Shown here in pieces: positions 33,236 to 41,152 of a stretch of DNA of 64,000 nucleotides (the stretch's first letter is position 1; every line of letters starts with the position of its first letter). Under the pieces are notes generated by a model. The model saw only the letters and a list, made by a program, of their open reading frames with translations. It searched no databases and was not told the DNA's origin. The DNA is taken from NCBI RefSeq assembly GCF_001295925.1, contig NZ_LJHQ01000008.1, positions 1-64,000 on the forward strand, read 5' to 3'. The position numbers were made by a program, and so were the translations under genes. Source of the stretch: Allobosea sp. AAP35. Lineage in GTDB: Bacteria > Pseudomonadota > Alphaproteobacteria > Rhizobiales > Beijerinckiaceae.

Positions 33236-33823
33236 TCACCGCTGCCCGTCCCAGACGCTGATCTGGTCGGCGCGCAGGCCGCCGACGCGCTCATGGATGC
33301 GGGCGCCCGTGGTCATGACGAGGATCAGCACCATCTCGTCGGCCTGAGGCGAGCCCGGCACGCCGACCTCCACCGCGCCAAAATGGCTGCGCACATAACA
33401 GGCGTTGATATGGGTGACGGGAATGTCGATGCGGGCACCCGGCCCCGCGACCTTCTTGGTCGAGGGCACGATCGCCTTGGCGTTGCCGAGTATCTCGCGC
33501 ATCGCGTAGCCGCCCGGCACATGCCAGAGAGCGCCATGCTCCAGTTCTCCGGCCGAGCCGATGATCGCGCCCTTGCCATAGCCTTCGATCGTGTTGGGGT
33601 CGCCGCCGAGCGCGTTCAGGCAGCGCGTCGCCATCTCCAGCCCCGCGGGTTTGAGCGCCTCCATCATCGGCAGGATGTCGGGCTCGTAGCCACCGGCATA
33701 GGGGTTGGTCAGCACGGCGCAGACGCTAGCAATGCGTTCGATCCGGCCGGGCAAGGGGCCGAACTCGTGGAAGATTTCCTCGACGGAGGTCTGGATGCGG
33801 CGGATCTCAATGAGGTCGGTCAT
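33236..33823 (-). CDS. Amino-acid-synthesis-family protein (DUF1185), copy 2
   Basis: Paralogue of the gene at 32,434-33,018, 195 residues, with the same landmarks: AVLTNPYAGGYEPDILPM, KGAIIGSAGELEHGALWHVP, PVTHINACYVRSHFGAVEV and GSPQADEMVLILVMTTGARI. ATG 33823 is ten bases after the enamidase stop, and its GAGGGGAAGGG binding site overlaps the end of that gene, so both are translated from one message. Two diverged copies in one unit suggest a heteromeric complex or two related substrates. The reaction is unknown. Confidence 0.86.
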   Translation of the reverse strand: MTDLIEIRRIQTSVEEIFHEFGPLPGRIERIASVCAVLTNPYAGGYEPDILPMMEALKPAGLEMATRCLNALGGDPNTIEGYGKGAIIGSAGELEHGALWHVPGGYAMREILGNAKAIVPSTKKVAGPGARIDIPVTHINACYVRSHFGAVEVGVPGSPQADEMVLILVMTTGARIHERVGGLRADQISVWDGQR

Positions 33824-33833
33824 GCCCTTCCCC

Positions 33834-35024
33834 TCAAACGACCGCAGGCGCGGTGTGGGAGGGCGGCGTCGAGCGCGAACGCCCCGTCCGCACCAGCCCG
33901 TCGATCACGACCATGCCGATGCCGGGGATGTCGCCGAGCGAGACCGCCTCCAGCAGGTTCTTGCCCGAGGAATGCTGCGGCTTGTCGAGGAAGACGAAAT
34001 CGGCCGGATAGCCTTCAGCGATCAAGCCCGCATCGAGCGAGCGCTTGCGGGCGACATTGCCGGTGGCGAGGCAGAAGGCCTGCTCGGCCGGCAGGTTGCC
34101 CAGGCTCGCCAGCAGCGTGATCATCCGCAGGATTCCGTTGGGCTGCACGCCGGAGCCGGCGGGGGCATCCGTGCCGATCAGCACATCGGCCAGACGACCA
34201 GCTTCAAGCGCGGCCTCCAGCGCCACCAGCGCCGACTTCTCATTGCCGTTATGGACGACCTCGAGCGCGCCCTTCGCCTTCTCGCAGAGGATGCGGATGT
34301 CGGCCTGGGCGATCGAGGTCGGCCCGCCATTGATATGGCTGACGACGTCGGGCTGGGCTTCCAGCACATCGTCCTTGTTGACGAAATGCGAGCCGGCGAT
34401 CGACGGGCCGCCGGTATGCATGATCGATTCGAGCCCGATCTCGCGGCACCAGTCGGCGACCCGCTTCGCATCGGGACCCTTTGCGACGGTGCCGAGCCCG
34501 ATCTCTCCGATATGCCGGATGCCGAGCGCCTTCAGCTCCTCGAAGACCTCGCGCCCGAAATCGAGCTCTGCGACGGGCGCACCGGCGATCACCTTGGCGC
34601 CGGCGGGCCGGAAGTTCTGGAAGCACCGCTGTGCGGTCACCGCCAGCGCCTTGACGCCGATGGCGTCCTTGGGCCGGCCCGGCAGATGCACCTCGCCGGC
34701 CGAAACCAGCGTGGTGACGCCGCCATTCACCCCCATCTCGATCCAGCCGAGTTGGTTCTGGCGCGGCGTCCAGTCGCCGAAGACCGGATGACAATGGGAA
34801 TCGATCAGGCCCGGCGATACCGGAGAACCGTTCGCATCGATGGTCTGGTCGGCTTCGGAGAGATCGAGGTCGGCGGCCTTGCCGATTGCCGTGATACGAC
34901 CATCGACGGCGATGATCGTATCGGCATCGAGGATCGGCTGCGCCAGATCGCCAGAAAGCAGCAGCCCGATATTGCGGACCACCAGCTTGCCCTTGGCGCC
35001 TCCCACAGCGACGTCGTGAGCCAT
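33834..35024 (-). CDS. Enamidase-like amidohydrolase
   Basis: Cyclic-amidohydrolase superfamily protein of 396 residues, close in length and features to enamidase, which hydrolyses 1,4,5,6-tetrahydro-6-oxonicotinate to 2-formylglutarate. Metal ligands visible are HCH (77-79) after PGLIDS, a later HTGGPS, HINGGPT and HNGNEK series, and GTDAP near residue 305. GGAGAA eight bases before ATG 35024 fixes the start; the longer upstream frame would run through the MarR promoter region. It heads the minus-strand operon ena-DUF1185-DUF1185 and is divergent from marR. The assignment rests on the clustered hydroxylase and 6-hydroxynicotinate reductase. Confidence 0.85.
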   Translation of the reverse strand: MAHDVAVGGAKGKLVVRNIGLLLSGDLAQPILDADTIIAVDGRITAIGKAADLDLSEADQTIDANGSPVSPGLIDSHCHPVFGDWTPRQNQLGWIEMGVNGGVTTLVSAGEVHLPGRPKDAIGVKALAVTAQRCFQNFRPAGAKVIAGAPVAELDFGREVFEELKALGIRHIGEIGLGTVAKGPDAKRVADWCREIGLESIMHTGGPSIAGSHFVNKDDVLEAQPDVVSHINGGPTSIAQADIRILCEKAKGALEVVHNGNEKSALVALEAALEAGRLADVLIGTDAPAGSGVQPNGILRMITLLASLGNLPAEQAFCLATGNVARKRSLDAGLIAEGYPADFVFLDKPQHSSGKNLLEAVSLGDIPGIGMVVIDGLVRTGRSRSTPPSHTAPAVV

Positions 35025-35077
35025 CTGGTTCTCCGTATCGGGACAGCCGCCGATCCCCGCGATGGGACAAACGGCGA

Positions 35078-35095
35078 TTGGATGTGTAATAACAA
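35078..35095. promoter_or_regulatory. Candidate MarR operator, enamidase/marR side
   Basis: TTGGATGTGTAATAACAA matches the palindrome upstream of the dehydrogenase operon in 14 of 18 positions. It lies 54 bases before the enamidase start and 87 before marR, placed to control both. Confidence 0.55.
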
Positions 35096-35181
35096 TCATG
35101 GACAGCGTCGCGGCGGCTGGCAAGAGGCAGTACGAGGCGCCCATTCGCTCTTGAGACGCTGTCGAGGAGATGGGGCAAACG

Positions 35182-35697
35182 ATGTCGAGCAGCGAGACCG
35201 GCGCCGCCGAAGTCCTGAGCGAGCCGTCCACCGAGGCCGCGACACGCTTGCGCAAGGTCGCCGCTGTGCCTGCGGCCGCAGCGACCGGCTATGTCCTCGA
35301 CGAACAGGTCGGCTTCCTGATGCGCCGCGCTCAGCAGCGCCATATCGCGATCTTCCAGCGCATCATGGGTGATGACGGCCCGACCCCGACGCAGTTCGCC
35401 GCGATGGCCAAACTCAGCGGCGGTGAGGATATCTCGCAGAACCAGCTCGGCCGCATGACCGCGATGGACCCGGCCACGATCAAGGGCGTCATCGCCCGGC
35501 TGGAAGAGCGCGGCCTGGTCGAGCGCCGGCCCGATCCCGACGACCACCGCCGTGTCCGCGTGCGCCTGACGCCCAAGGGGTTAGATGCGATGCCGGCCCT
35601 GGTCGAGAAGGCCCGCGCCATCACGGCGGCGACGCTTTCGCCCCTGTCGCGTGAAGAGGCGGAACGTCTGCTCAGCCTGCTGGCGCGTCTCGATTGA
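35182..35697 (+). CDS. MarR-family regulator of the N-heterocycle cluster
   Basis: Winged-helix repressor of the MarR family, 171 residues. The core has LGRMTAMDPATIKGVIARLEERGLVERRPDPDDHRRVRVRLTPKG, including the DNA-contacting wing Asp-Asp-Arg-Arg pattern. ATG 35182 is preferred, since GAGGAG lies at correct spacing before it and directly abuts the alternative ATG at 35170. It lies between the enamidase operon (minus) and the dehydrogenase operon (plus), 115 bases before the latter. Two matching palindromes flank it. A heteroaromatic pathway compound is the likely ligand, by analogy with catabolic MarR regulators. Confidence 0.88.
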   Translation: MSSSETGAAEVLSEPSTEAATRLRKVAAVPAAAATGYVLDEQVGFLMRRAQQRHIAIFQRIMGDDGPTPTQFAAMAKLSGGEDISQNQLGRMTAMDPATIKGVIARLEERGLVERRPDPDDHRRVRVRLTPKGLDAMPALVEKARAITAATLSPLSREEAERLLSLLARLD

Positions 35698-35749
35698 GCC
35701 ATTGCTGCCTGCAGAGCAAATCCTGCCTGCAAAATCCGCTTGCGCCACC

Positions 35750-35767
35750 TTGTTTGTATACTAACAA
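35750..35767. promoter_or_regulatory. Candidate MarR operator, dehydrogenase operon
   Basis: TTGTTTGTATACTAACAA is an 18-base palindrome with one mismatch, 45 bases before the start of the FAD-subunit gene. A related copy lies in front of the enamidase gene. Confidence 0.65.
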
Positions 35768-35812
35768 TAATCAGGAAGGTTTCTGAGCCGTCACACCGGA
35801 TGGGAGTTGGCC

Positions 35813-36694
35813 ATGGCGCGCTATCTTCGACCCCAGACTCTGGATCAGGCGCTGGCCCTGCGCGCTGAAGCCGCCGCCGGATCACAGATGCTGCTCGCCG
35901 GTGGCACCGACGTCTACCCAGTGCGCACGCATAAGCTCGCCTGGTTCGAGCCCGACGACCGCGACATCCTCGATCTCGGCGCGGTCTCCGAGTTGGGCGG
36001 CATCACTCGCGGCCCCGACGGCACCCGCATCGGCGCCACCGCGACCTGGAGCGCGGTGATCGATGCCACGCTCCCGCCCGCTTTCGACGCCCTGAAACAG
36101 GCCAGCCGGCAGGTCGGCGGCGTCCAGATCCAGAATCGCGGCACGATCGGCGGCAATCTCTGCAACGCCTCGCCTGCGGCCGATGGCGTGCCGCCGCTGC
36201 TGGCGCTCGACGCGGAAGTGGAACTGGCGAGCCTGCGCGGCCGCCGCCGCCTGCCGCTCTCCGCCTTCGTTCTGGGCAACCGCCGCACCGCGCTGGCGCC
36301 AGACGAAATCCTGGTCGCGATCCATGTCCCGAACCAGCCCCAGGGCGCCCGCTCGACCTTCCTCAAGCTCGGCGCCCGGGCCTATCTGGTGATCTCGATC
36401 GCCTCTGTTGCGGTAAACATCGCAACCGATGCGGCCGGCGCGATCACGTCCGTGCGAATCGCGGTCGGCGCCTGCTCGGCGGCGCCGCAACGGCTCCCGG
36501 CGCTGGAGGCGCGGCTTGTCGGCATGGCCGCGACGCCCGCGCTCGCCGACGCCGTGACGGCGGACGACCTCGCCGGCCTCGCGCCGATCGACGATGTCCG
36601 CGCCAGCGCCGTCTATCGCCGCGATGCCGCGCTCGTGCTGGTGCGCCGGGCGCTCGCTGGGCTGCTCTCGTCGCCGCTGGAGGTCGCCGCATGA
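35813..36694 (+). CDS. Molybdenum hydroxylase FAD-binding subunit
   Basis: Medium subunit of a xanthine-dehydrogenase-family enzyme, passing electrons from the iron-sulphur centres to FAD. The 293-residue protein has the two FAD motifs, LLAGGTDVYP (about 30-40) and the IQNRGTIGGNLCNASPAAD (about 105-123) form, and a C-terminal CO_deh_flav_C-like domain. GGGAG seven bases before ATG 35813 selects the start over an upstream TTG. Its stop overlaps the next gene by four bases (ATGA). The enzyme is predicted to hydroxylate nicotinate or a related N-heterocycle. Confidence 0.93.
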   Translation: MARYLRPQTLDQALALRAEAAAGSQMLLAGGTDVYPVRTHKLAWFEPDDRDILDLGAVSELGGITRGPDGTRIGATATWSAVIDATLPPAFDALKQASRQVGGVQIQNRGTIGGNLCNASPAADGVPPLLALDAEVELASLRGRRRLPLSAFVLGNRRTALAPDEILVAIHVPNQPQGARSTFLKLGARAYLVISIASVAVNIATDAAGAITSVRIAVGACSAAPQRLPALEARLVGMAATPALADAVTADDLAGLAPIDDVRASAVYRRDAALVLVRRALAGLLSSPLEVAA

Positions 36695-39477
36695 ACGTCC
36701 ATGACCGCTCCGCCCTCGCCCCATCCCCCACCAGCGACGCCGTCGGCTTCAACCTGAATGGCCGCGATGTCGTGTTGCATGATGCGCCCGAGACCCGCCT
36801 GAGCGAGGCGCTGCGAGCCGGGCTTGGTGCAACCGGCACCAAGATCGGCTGCGATGCCGGCGATTGCGGCGCCTGCACGGTGCTGGTCGACGGCGCCCAG
36901 GCCTGCGCCTGCCTCGTGCCGGTCGGCCAGATGGCGGGCTGCGAGATCCTGACGGTCGAGGGTCTTGGGGATCACGCGCTCGGAGCGGCCCTGCAGAAGG
37001 CCTTCCACGCCCATGGTGCGGCCCAATGCGGCATCTGTACGCCGGGCATGTTGATGGCGGGCTATGATCTTCTCCGTCGCAATCCTCAGCCAAGCGAGCG
37101 CGAGACCCTCGATGCGCTTGGCGGCGTGCTCTGCCGCTGCACCGGCTATCTCAAGATCGTCGAGGCCGTGCGCGACGCGCATCGCTTTCTCGGCAGCGAG
37201 AGGAGCGCCGTCGATGCAGACGGCCCAGCGATCGGCACGCGCCTTGCCCGTCTCGACGGGCTGCCCAAGGTCGGCGGCACCGATGTTTACGGCGCCGATA
37301 CCGCCCCCGACGACGCGCTCTGGCTGCGTGCGATCCGCAGCCCGCATCCGCGCGCGCGCTTCACGCTCGGCGATCTCGACGCCTTCGTGGCGGCGAGGCC
37401 CGAGCTGGTGCGCGTCTTCACGGCCAAGGACGTGCCCGGCGAGAACTCCTTCGGCATCTATCCCCATCTCAAGGACCAGCCGGTCTTCTCCACCGGTGAG
37501 ACACGCTATCGCGGCGAATGCGTGCTGGCGGTCGTCGGTGAAAAGGAGGCCGTCGAGGCCGTGCGCGTCGACGAATTCCCGATCACCTGGGAACCCCTGC
37601 CCGCAATGATCGGCAGTGCAGCGGCACTGGCCGAGACCGCTTTCAGCCTCCATGATTTCGTGCCCGACAATGTGCTGACGCGCGGCCGCGTCGAGCGCGG
37701 CGATGTCGAGGCGGGCTTCGCCGACGCCGCCCATGTCGCCAGCGGCGCCTTCGAGACCGGCTTCGTCGAACATGCCTATATCGAACCCGAAGCCGGCTAT
37801 GCAAAACGAGTCAGCGAGACGATTCAAATCTTCGCCTGCACCCAGGCGCCCTATATGGACCGCGACGAGGTCGCCCGCGTCATCGGTCTACCCCTGGAGA
37901 GCGTGCGGATCATTCCCTCCGCTTGCGGCGGCGGCTTCGGCGGCAAGCTCGACGTCTCACTGCAGCCCATGCTGGCGGTCGCCGCCTGGGTTCTCGACCG
38001 GCCGGTGCGCTGCGTCTTCTCCCGCATCGAATCGATGATCTCCTCGACCAAACGCCATCCCTCCTCGATCGAGGCCCGGGCCGCCTGCGATACGGAAGGG
38101 AAGCTCGTCGCTTATGCGATGGAGGGCGATTTCGACACCGGCGCCTATTCCTCCTGGGGGCCGACAGTGGCGGGCCGTGTGCCCGTGCATGCGACGGGGC
38201 CCTACAAGGTGCCAAATGTTCGCAATCTCTCCCGCGCCATCTACACCAACGGCCCGCCCTCCGGCGCCTTTCGCGGCTTCGGTGTGCCGCAGGCGGCGCT
38301 CGCGCAGGAGAGCCTGTTCGACGATCTCGCGGCGGCGGCGGGGATCGACCGTCTGGAGTTCCGGCTGATCAACGCGATCCGCGCCGGCGACACGACGCCC
38401 TGTGGCCAGACGCTCGAAGCCAGCGCCGGGCTGGCCGAATGCCTGGAGGCGCTGAAGCCGCACTGGCAGCGACTGCTGGCCGATGCGGCCGCCTTCAATG
38501 CGAGCGAGAGCCGCACGCGCCGCGGCGTCGGCATCGGCTGCATGTGGTACGGCATCGGCAATACTGGCATGTCCAACCCCTCGACCATGCGGGTGACGCT
38601 GTCACAGGATGGCCGGCTCACCTTCTGGAACGGCGCCGTCGATATCGGCCAGGGCTCGACCACGGTCCTGACCCAGATCGCGGCGGATGCGCTGGGCCTG
38701 GCCGTCGAGCATTTTGACCTCGTGCTCGGCGACACGGCCCTGACCTTCGATGCCGGCAAGACCTCGGCCTCGCGCCAGACATTCGTTTCGGGCCGCGCCT
38801 CGGAGGCTGCGGCCGCCGCGCTCCGGACCGAGATCCTTCGGCTCACCAATGCCGGGCCCTCTGCGCGGCTCTCGCTCGACGGCGCGACGGTCTCGGTCGA
38901 AGAGAACGGCGTCGTCGCGCGCATCGATCTCGCCGCCCTCCCCTCCAAACCCGACGGCACGGTGCTGGAAGGCATCGGCTCCTTCGATCCGCCGACCGTC
39001 CCGCTCGACGAGATGGGTCAGGGCGTACCCTACGCCACCTATGGCTTCGCCGCGCAGATCGCCTCGCTCGACGTCGATCTCGATCTCGGCACGATCAAGC
39101 TGAACCGCATCGTCGCCGCCCATGACGTCGGCCGCGCCATCAACCCGATGCTGGTCGAAGGCCAGATCCATGGCGGCATCGCCCAGGGCATCGGGCTGGC
39201 GCTGATGGAGGAGTATCTGCCCGGCCGCACCGAGAACCTGCACGACTATCTGATCCCGACCGCTGGCGACGTCCCGCCCATCGACATCATCCTGATCGAG
39301 GATCCCGAGCCGCTCGGCCCCTCCGGCGCCAAGGGCATCGGTGAGCCGGCTTTGGTTCCAACCGCGCCGGCGATTCTCGGCGCGATCAGGCACGCCACGG
39401 GTGTCACGCCGCGCCAAGTGCCCGTGTTGCCGCATCGGCTCTGGGAGCTGCTGCGGGAGAAGGAGGGCCGCTCATGA
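36691..39477 (+). CDS. Fused [2Fe-2S] and Mo-binding hydroxylase subunit
   Basis: A single 928-residue chain combines what are usually two subunits. Residues 1-175 carry both [2Fe-2S] clusters, with CDAGDCGACTVLVDG plus CAC, then QCGICTPGM and CRCTGYL. Residues about 190-928 are the molybdopterin-cytosine-dinucleotide domain with GGGFGGK, the AFRGFG loop and GAVDIGQGS. The catalytic glutamate in GAKGIGEPAL is Glu885, so the site looks active. Start and stop overlap both neighbours by four bases, coupling three genes. By context it would be the nicotinate dehydrogenase giving 6-hydroxynicotinate; xanthine or another purine/pyrimidine substrate is the alternative. Confidence 0.92.
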   Translation: MNVHDRSALAPSPTSDAVGFNLNGRDVVLHDAPETRLSEALRAGLGATGTKIGCDAGDCGACTVLVDGAQACACLVPVGQMAGCEILTVEGLGDHALGAALQKAFHAHGAAQCGICTPGMLMAGYDLLRRNPQPSERETLDALGGVLCRCTGYLKIVEAVRDAHRFLGSERSAVDADGPAIGTRLARLDGLPKVGGTDVYGADTAPDDALWLRAIRSPHPRARFTLGDLDAFVAARPELVRVFTAKDVPGENSFGIYPHLKDQPVFSTGETRYRGECVLAVVGEKEAVEAVRVDEFPITWEPLPAMIGSAAALAETAFSLHDFVPDNVLTRGRVERGDVEAGFADAAHVASGAFETGFVEHAYIEPEAGYAKRVSETIQIFACTQAPYMDRDEVARVIGLPLESVRIIPSACGGGFGGKLDVSLQPMLAVAAWVLDRPVRCVFSRIESMISSTKRHPSSIEARAACDTEGKLVAYAMEGDFDTGAYSSWGPTVAGRVPVHATGPYKVPNVRNLSRAIYTNGPPSGAFRGFGVPQAALAQESLFDDLAAAAGIDRLEFRLINAIRAGDTTPCGQTLEASAGLAECLEALKPHWQRLLADAAAFNASESRTRRGVGIGCMWYGIGNTGMSNPSTMRVTLSQDGRLTFWNGAVDIGQGSTTVLTQIAADALGLAVEHFDLVLGDTALTFDAGKTSASRQTFVSGRASEAAAAALRTEILRLTNAGPSARLSLDGATVSVEENGVVARIDLAALPSKPDGTVLEGIGSFDPPTVPLDEMGQGVPYATYGFAAQIASLDVDLDLGTIKLNRIVAAHDVGRAINPMLVEGQIHGGIAQGIGLALMEEYLPGRTENLHDYLIPTAGDVPPIDIILIEDPEPLGPSGAKGIGEPALVPTAPAILGAIRHATGVTPRQVPVLPHRLWELLREKEGRS

Positions 39478-41003
39478 ACGAGCTCATCCCCACTCCGACG
39501 CAGGACAGCGCCCTCGCCGAGCGATCACGCAAATTCGGCGTGTCCGAGGGGCAGGACGGCATCGTGCGTTGCGATGCCTGCCCGGTCCTGTGCCGGATCA
39601 GGCCCGGCCGCGCGGGCGCCTGCTCGCGCTATGCCAACGAAAACGGCCTGCTGATCCGCACCGACCCGGTCGTGCTGCTGGCGGAGGCCGTGACCGACGG
39701 CCAGCCTGTTGTTCCCTTCGCCGAGAACGCGCAGGATTGGGACGGCAGTGTCCTCCCGGCCAACAGGGTCTTCGTCACCGGCATCGGCTCGGGCACGACC
39801 TATCCCGACTACAAGCCCGCGCCCTTCATCGTCTCGTCGCAGCATGAGGGAGTCGATACGGTGACCGTGGTGACCGAGGGCATCTTCTCCTATTGCGGCG
39901 TGAAGGTGAAGATCGACACCGACCGGCATCTCGGCCCGGAGACCGCGGCGATCCGGGTCAATGGCGAGCAGGTCGGCCATGTCACCACGGCGGAATACGG
40001 CTCTCAGATGCTCTCGATCGGCGGCGTACGCCATCTCACCGGCGGTTCCAAGAAGGAGGGCAACACCACCTGCGAGACCATGCTGAAGCTCGGCAATGGC
40101 GAGGCGGTCGAACTCACCATCGATGGCGGCCATGGCGTCGTTGTGCAGGCTGGCCAGGCGCCGATCGTCGATGGCAAGCCCGAGACGCGCATGCGCGTCG
40201 GCTGTGGCTCGGCCACCGTCGGCATCTTCGCCAAGCAGTGGCAGGGCCATGTCGACGAGGTCATCGTCGTCGATGACCACATCACCGGTGTGCTGACCGA
40301 GCATCAGGCCGGCCGCGTGCTAGACATGCGCCCCGCCGGGATTCGCGTCCGCGGCCGCAAATCGACGCCCGGGCGCTATTTCCAGGTCGCCCAGCCCGGC
40401 CTCGGCTGGGGCGGCACCGACATCACCGAACCTCTCCAGATCATCCAGAAGATCGATCCAGGCGTCGCCTGGCCCGGCATGCGCCTGTTGATGACCTCGA
40501 CCACCGGCGAGGATTCGCTCTACTGCGTGCTGGACGAGAACTTGGTTCCGGTCGAGGCGGAGATGCCGGCGGCAGTCCGGCAGGTGGTCGAGCGCATCGG
40601 CGAGAATTGCGAACCCTCGCTCTGCACCGTGACCTTCATGGCCGGCGCTGGCGGCTCGCTTCGCGCCGGCGTAACCGAAAACCCGGTGCTGCTGACGCGC
40701 TCGGTGCAGTCGGGGACGACGCGGGTCACCATGGGCGGCGCGCCGGTCTATGTCTGGCCGGGTGGCGGCATCACCGTGATGGTCGATGTGCTGCGCATGC
40801 CGAAAAACGCCTTCGGCTCCGTGCCGACGCCGGCGATCGTCGCGCCGATCGAGTTCACGCTGTCGCGGGACCTCTACCTGGCCTCCGGCGGCCATGCCGG
40901 CGAGATCGTCCCGGTCGAGGAGGTCCTGCGCGCCCATGGCGGGCAGGCTCGCATCGAAAGCGGGGCGCTGGAGAATCCCTGGCCGCTGCGGCGGGAGCTC
41001 TGA
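39474..41003 (+). CDS. 6-hydroxynicotinate reductase homologue
   Basis: Iron-sulphur flavoenzyme family that reduces 6-hydroxynicotinate to 1,4,5,6-tetrahydro-6-oxonicotinate. The 509-residue protein has an N-terminal cluster motif Cys33, Cys36, Cys40, Cys50 (CDACPVLCRIRPGRAGAC). Glycine-rich conserved regions follow, such as GIGSGTTYPDYKPAPFIVSS and GGVRHLTGGSKKEGNTTCE. The family name comes from the anaerobic nicotinate fermentation route, where the electron donor is ferredoxin; the donor here is not encoded nearby. It overlaps the hydroxylase stop by four bases, so the three products should be made together. Confidence 0.88.
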   Translation: MNELIPTPTQDSALAERSRKFGVSEGQDGIVRCDACPVLCRIRPGRAGACSRYANENGLLIRTDPVVLLAEAVTDGQPVVPFAENAQDWDGSVLPANRVFVTGIGSGTTYPDYKPAPFIVSSQHEGVDTVTVVTEGIFSYCGVKVKIDTDRHLGPETAAIRVNGEQVGHVTTAEYGSQMLSIGGVRHLTGGSKKEGNTTCETMLKLGNGEAVELTIDGGHGVVVQAGQAPIVDGKPETRMRVGCGSATVGIFAKQWQGHVDEVIVVDDHITGVLTEHQAGRVLDMRPAGIRVRGRKSTPGRYFQVAQPGLGWGGTDITEPLQIIQKIDPGVAWPGMRLLMTSTTGEDSLYCVLDENLVPVEAEMPAAVRQVVERIGENCEPSLCTVTFMAGAGGSLRAGVTENPVLLTRSVQSGTTRVTMGGAPVYVWPGGGITVMVDVLRMPKNAFGSVPTPAIVAPIEFTLSRDLYLASGGHAGEIVPVEEVLRAHGGQARIESGALENPWPLRREL

Positions 41004-41023
41004 TGGCCATAAGGCCAGTTCCA

Positions 41024-41133
41024 CCGTCATTCCGGGCAAGCGAAGCGCAGACCCGGAATCCCTCGTAAGGCACGAAAGTGCTCGATGATCGATTCCGGAT
41101 CGGCGCCGCTGCGCGGCTTGTCCAGAATGACGG
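41024..41133. repeat. Intergenic palindromic repeat B
   Basis: Outer arms CCGTCATTC (41,024-41,032) and GAATGACGG (41,125-41,133) are exact inverse copies; an inner pair CCGGAATC/GATTCCGG is also present. It lies between the reductase and the UPF0280 gene and belongs to the same group as repeat A. Confidence 0.8.
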
Positions 41134-41152
41134 CGTGGTTCACGAGAGAGCG

